A stretch of DNA of 16,000 bases from Deinococcales bacterium (GTDB taxonomy: Bacteria > Deinococcota > Deinococci > Deinococcales > Deinococcaceae), in NCBI GenBank assembly GCA_025359705.1, contig JANYFS010000212.1, positions 1-16,000 of the forward strand, in the 5' to 3' direction. The notes below the pieces were generated by a model. That model saw nothing but the letters and a program-made list of their open reading frames with translations. It was not told the origin of the DNA and ran no database searches. Below, piece by piece: positions 13,578-16,000 of this stretch (its first letter is position 1; each line of letters begins with the position of its first letter). The position numbers and the translations under genes were made by a program.

Positions 13578-14699
13578 ACCATTTAGTATAACAAACGGTT
13601 GTTTGGATATGCTCGAGGGCGAAGGGGGTGGATTGCTAGACTCGAGTGGGGGAATTTCGGATTTGGAAGGTTCGGTGCTGGGAAGGGCTTTCTCGAGCGG
13701 TTCTAAAGCATCCTGAAGATTATTCCTAACAACATCTGGAACATTATCTCGAACAACATCCCGAACATTATTCCGAACATTATTCCGAACATTATCTCGA
13801 ACACTATCCCAAACACTTTTTTGAACCTGCCTTTTGGCCTCGAGCGTCAGGAGTGCGGCTTTTGCCTTAGCTGGCTCGAGGACACCGCGCATTTGCCAGC
13901 CGTGCAGGAGCCGTTTGAATTCGCGGTTGCTCAAAGAAATTCCAAAGGCTTCCTGCAAAACCGTGCGGTATTCCAGTGGCTCGAGGCTGGTGCTGGGCTT
14001 GCCTTGTTCGCCGTGTAGCGTCTTAGTTAGGTCACGCAAATCAAAATAGCCCGATACCGTTTCTTTGCCACAATAAACGCTGTGCCTGAAGTGGGATTCG
14101 CTGGAATACTGGTAGAAATTGCACATATCTATAAATTCGGATAACTGGTGGTGAACGGTATCAAATTGATACTGCGGTTTCCACTGACCTTGCGGGTTTT
14201 TACTGGAAATCCGCCAAAAATCCCCCACCCGCTCGAGCATATTGCTGCCGTGTATCCCGATTTTTAGCTCGAGGGGTTGCAATAGAGTGCGGCCCCAGCC
14301 CACATCCACCAAAAAGTTTTCTCCCCCCTGGGCCACTAGCAAAGCCAAATGAGCAAAGGGCGGCGACAAGGTGCCGTCCGCGTTAAAAACTCGAGCTATG
14401 ATTTGGGTGACATCAAAACCAAATTGCCGCAGCAACTCAGCAAAAATCCCATTTAACTCATAACAAAAGCCGCCGCGCCGCTCGAGAATAATTTTGCGCT
14501 CGAGGTGGAGCAGTTCCAGTACAATGGGGATGCCCAAATGCAGATCCAAAGTTTCAAAAGGTACGCTTCGCACATGAACATGCTGGAGTGCATTCAGGCT
14601 CGAGCGCGTGGCAGTGTGGGGGCCAGTGTAGCCAATCCGCTCGAGATAGTGCGGGTTGATTGGGTGGACGGGATTGGGTTGCGCTCGAGCGTGGGTCAT
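12726..14699 (-). CDS. Arylamine N-acetyltransferase reading in frame into Hbd (possible fusion)
   Basis: From the ATG at 14699, which overlaps the cimA stop as ATGA, the frame runs 657 residues. Residues 1 to about 266 are an arylamine N-acetyltransferase, which moves acetyl from acetyl-CoA to aromatic amines or hydrazines. The triad is Cys79 (RRGGFCYELN), His117 (FAHLALLV) and Asp132 (LVDVGWG), with spacing of 38 and 15 identical to Salmonella NAT. Residues 267-374 are a linker: a charged helical part, then tetrapeptide repeats (VRNN/VRDN) from a 12-bp DNA repeat, then a Pro/Ser-rich stretch. Residues 375-657 are Hbd. No NAT-Hbd fusion is known to me. Either a bifunctional protein is made, or NAT has lost its stop and Hbd is also made from an internal start. 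An earlier in-frame start at 14759 is rejected because it would lie within cimA. Confidence 0.75.
   Translation of the reverse strand: MTHARAQPNPVHPINPHYLERIGYTGPHTATRSSLNALQHVHVRSVPFETLDLHLGIPIVLELLHLERKIILERRGGFCYELNGIFAELLRQFGFDVTQIIARVFNADGTLSPPFAHLALLVAQGGENFLVDVGWGRTLLQPLELKIGIHGSNMLERVGDFWRISSKNPQGQWKPQYQFDTVHHQLSEFIDMCNFYQYSSESHFRHSVYCGKETVSGYFDLRDLTKTLHGEQGKPSTSLEPLEYRTVLQEAFGISLSNREFKRLLHGWQMRGVLEPAKAKAALLTLEAKRQVQKSVWDSVRDNVRNNVRNNVRDVVRDNVPDVVRNNLQDALEPLEKALPSTEPSKSEIPPLESSNPPPSPSSISKQPFVILNGMSKMVFKIGVVGAGQMGSGIAQVAAQTGFSVVIQDAVAASLERSRSTMHKSLDKLYEKGKIYESPQTVLERIEFSPTLEQFADCDLVIEAILEDEKIKLELFAELGKIVKPSGILASNTSSIPITKLATASQRPDRFIGMHFMNPVPIMTLVEVIRGYQTSDATSSRVIEIAELMGKTALECNDSPGFISNRILMPMINEAIQCVMEGIATPEAIDGIMKLGMNHPMGPLALADFIGLDTCLAIMEVLREGLGSKYQASPLLKKMVQAGLLGRKSGEGFYKYS
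13578..13593 (-). promoter_or_regulatory. Internal extended -10 promoter of hbd, leaderless
   Basis: On the minus strand TGT-TATACT (13593 down to 13585) is an extended -10 that ends seven bases before the ATG at 13577. It lies inside the open frame that joins NAT to Hbd. Spacing and layout match those at clpP. Confidence 0.6.
13715..13834 (-). repeat. Array of about ten imperfect 12-bp repeats in the NAT-Hbd linker
   Basis: The plus-strand unit GAACATTATTCC recurs every 12 bases: exact at 13763-13774 and 13775-13786, one or a few changes at 13739, 13751, 13787 and 13799, and more diverged at 13715, 13727, 13811 and 13823. Being a multiple of three, it encodes a tetrapeptide series (VRDN, VRNN, VRNN, VRDV and so on) with hydrophobic Val every fourth residue, compatible with a helix. 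It looks like expansion of a short minisatellite. Confidence 0.88.
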
Positions 14700-16000
14700 A
14701 GGCTTGGCCCCTCCCGCGTTAGCAAACCGTATTCCACTCCGTCCACCATGGCAGTCCAAGTGGCTCTGGTGATGTCTTCCTCAATACCCACGGTGGTCCA
14801 TTCCCGCGTACCATCGCTAAAGCCCAAAGCCACCCGCACCCGCAAATGCCCCTGTGTGGCGCTGAGGGTTCGCACCCGGTAGCTGTTCATCCGCACCCCA
14901 CGAATGTAATCGCGGTGCAAACTCGCCGCATCTTTTTGCAGCGCCTCGAGCAATACTTTGTACAGGGTATCCACTGGGCCACTGCCCTCGGCGGCTACAT
15001 ATTCGGTGTCGCTGCCATCGATGCGAACCCGCAAACTGGCTTCCACCACGCTTTGAGTACGGCCCCGAATCACTTCAAACAGCCGCAGCCGTTCGGTGTC
15101 CAAAATCCGCACATATTTGCCAGTCAGCAATCCCAAACGCAGCTCGAGCGAGGCTTCGGCATCCTCAAAGTTGTAGCCCGTTTCCTCGAGCTGCCTTAAT
15201 ACCTCGAGGATGCGCCCATTGGCGGCAGTATCTTCGCTGAGGTCCACCCCAAATTTGCGGGCCACCTCTTTCAGATAAGTCGGGCGGCTGAGGCCCGCAA
15301 TCAGCAGGCGGCGGTGGTTGCCCACTTTGGCGGGGTCAATCGGTTCATAAGATTCTGGGTCGGATAGCACCGCCGCCACATGGGTACTGGTTTTATGGGC
15401 AAAAACCTTGCGACCCACCACTGGTTTATGATCCATCTCCCCACCCAGCCCCACAATTTCCGCGACTTGGTTGGCAACACTGGTCAAACGGGTCAGCTCT
15501 TCGTCCGTCACTACCTCGAGGCCCATTTTTAACTTCAGAATCGGCAGCAAGGTGGTCAGGTCAGTAATTCCCGTTCTGGCCCCGTAACCATTGATGGTGG
15601 CCTGCAAATGCAACACCCCCACCTCGAGACCTGCTAGAGCATTTGCCATCGCCAGGCCCATATCGTTGTGCAGGTGCAAGCCCAGCACCACATCACCCAC
15701 GCGGTCACGGGCTGCCAGCACCCCTTCTTTGACTAGGGTTGGCAAGCTGCCCCCATTGGAATCGCCCAGCGAGACAATATCCACCCCCGCCTCGAGCGCA
15801 ATTCTCAGGTTCTCGAGGGCATATTCGCGGTTGTGCCGAAAGCCATCAAAGAAATGCTCGGCGGTGTAAATCACCTCTTTGCCTTCGCTTTTGAGATACT
15901 CGATGGTGTCGCGCAGCATGGCTAGGTTTTCCTCGAGGGTGGTTTGCAGCACCTTTTCCACATGCAAGACCCAAACCTTGCCATAAATATGTGCCACAGG
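14696..16000 (-). CDS. cimA: Citramalate synthase (partial, N-terminus outside the window)
   Basis: It condenses pyruvate and acetyl-CoA to (R)-citramalate, opening the threonine-independent route to 2-oxobutyrate and isoleucine. The 434 C-terminal residues visible match the CimA branch of the isopropylmalate/homocitrate synthase family: IYGKVWVLHV, LQTTLEENLAML, GKEVIYTAEHFFDGFR, a metal-binding HLHND in GLHLHNDMGLAMAN, INGYGARTG, and a C-terminal LeuA-type regulatory domain from about 14700 to 15150 (VRIDGSDTEYVAAEGSGPVD, HRDYIRGVRMN). The N-terminal catalytic segment lies beyond position 16000, and the frame is open to the edge. The stop overlaps the start of the NAT gene by four bases. 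A 2-isopropylmalate synthase is the main alternative, but the AEHFFDGF motif favours CimA. Confidence 0.87.
   Translation of the reverse strand, partial: PVAHIYGKVWVLHVEKVLQTTLEENLAMLRDTIEYLKSEGKEVIYTAEHFFDGFRHNREYALENLRIALEAGVDIVSLGDSNGGSLPTLVKEGVLAARDRVGDVVLGLHLHNDMGLAMANALAGLEVGVLHLQATINGYGARTGITDLTTLLPILKLKMGLEVVTDEELTRLTSVANQVAEIVGLGGEMDHKPVVGRKVFAHKTSTHVAAVLSDPESYEPIDPAKVGNHRRLLIAGLSRPTYLKEVARKFGVDLSEDTAANGRILEVLRQLEETGYNFEDAEASLELRLGLLTGKYVRILDTERLRLFEVIRGRTQSVVEASLRVRIDGSDTEYVAAEGSGPVDTLYKVLLEALQKDAASLHRDYIRGVRMNSYRVRTLSATQGHLRVRVALGFSDGTREWTTVGIEEDITRATWTAMVDGVEYGLLTREGPSL

Larger units (their letters stand above)
1..16000. repeat. Dispersed, highly iterated palindrome CTCGAG
   Basis: By hand I count about 103 copies, against roughly 4 expected for a hexamer in 16 kb. 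Copies lie on both sides of gene boundaries and in genes of both strands. Within lon, 12 of 14 are read as Leu-Glu. They are absent from the lipoprotein gene, from rpsO, and from 2856-3965 (tRNAs, spacer and the start of tig). The pattern recalls HIP1 of cyanobacteria. Confidence 0.95.

Overview
This window looks like chromosomal DNA of a Deinococcus relative (phylum Deinococcota). The basis is recollection, not a search: the ClpP N-terminus and the S15 motif DKHGQRGL resemble the Deinococcus proteins I remember, and tig-clpP-clpX-lon are clustered. Base composition is moderate (roughly half GC, by eye). No phage, IS element, CRISPR array or plasmid gene was found. The most conspicuous signal is the palindrome CTCGAG, which I counted about 103 times in 16 kb where about 4 are expected.

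Layout. (1) 59-1567 (+): biosynthetic threonine dehydratase IlvA, ending at a bidirectional terminator. (2) 1646-2143 (-): a small orphan lipoprotein, more AT-rich than its neighbours. (3) 2333-2620 (-): rpsO (ribosomal protein S15) with its own terminator and promoter. (4) 2749-3590 (+): a strong promoter, tRNA-His(GTG), a very stable hairpin, tRNA-Leu(TAG) and a structured noncoding stretch. (5) 3591-10340 (+): a protein quality-control cluster of trigger factor (with a repetitive acidic tail), ClpP, ClpX and Lon. These are separated by a terminator, an 11-bp tandem repeat, a possible attenuator and a large hairpin, so it is probably several transcription units rather than one simple operon. 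(6) 10497-16000 (-): cimA (partial), then an arylamine N-acetyltransferase reading in frame into a 3-hydroxyacyl-CoA dehydrogenase, then plsX, then a MscS-type channel. Two junctions in this group are 4-base ATGA overlaps.

How the genes work together. Trigger factor, ClpXP and Lon cover folding and degradation of cytosolic proteins. IlvA and CimA are two different routes to 2-oxobutyrate, the isoleucine precursor. CimA, the acetyltransferase and Hbd all use acyl-CoA substrates, and PlsX makes acyl-phosphate for phospholipid synthesis, so the right-hand cluster has an acyl-CoA and membrane theme, although a joint pathway is not shown.

Points most worth a second look: the CTCGAG excess, the NAT-Hbd open fusion with an internal leaderless promoter, the 17/9-residue repeat tail on trigger factor, the three-way alternative pairing between clpP and clpX, and several unexplained hairpins, palindromes and tandem repeats in the intergenic DNA.
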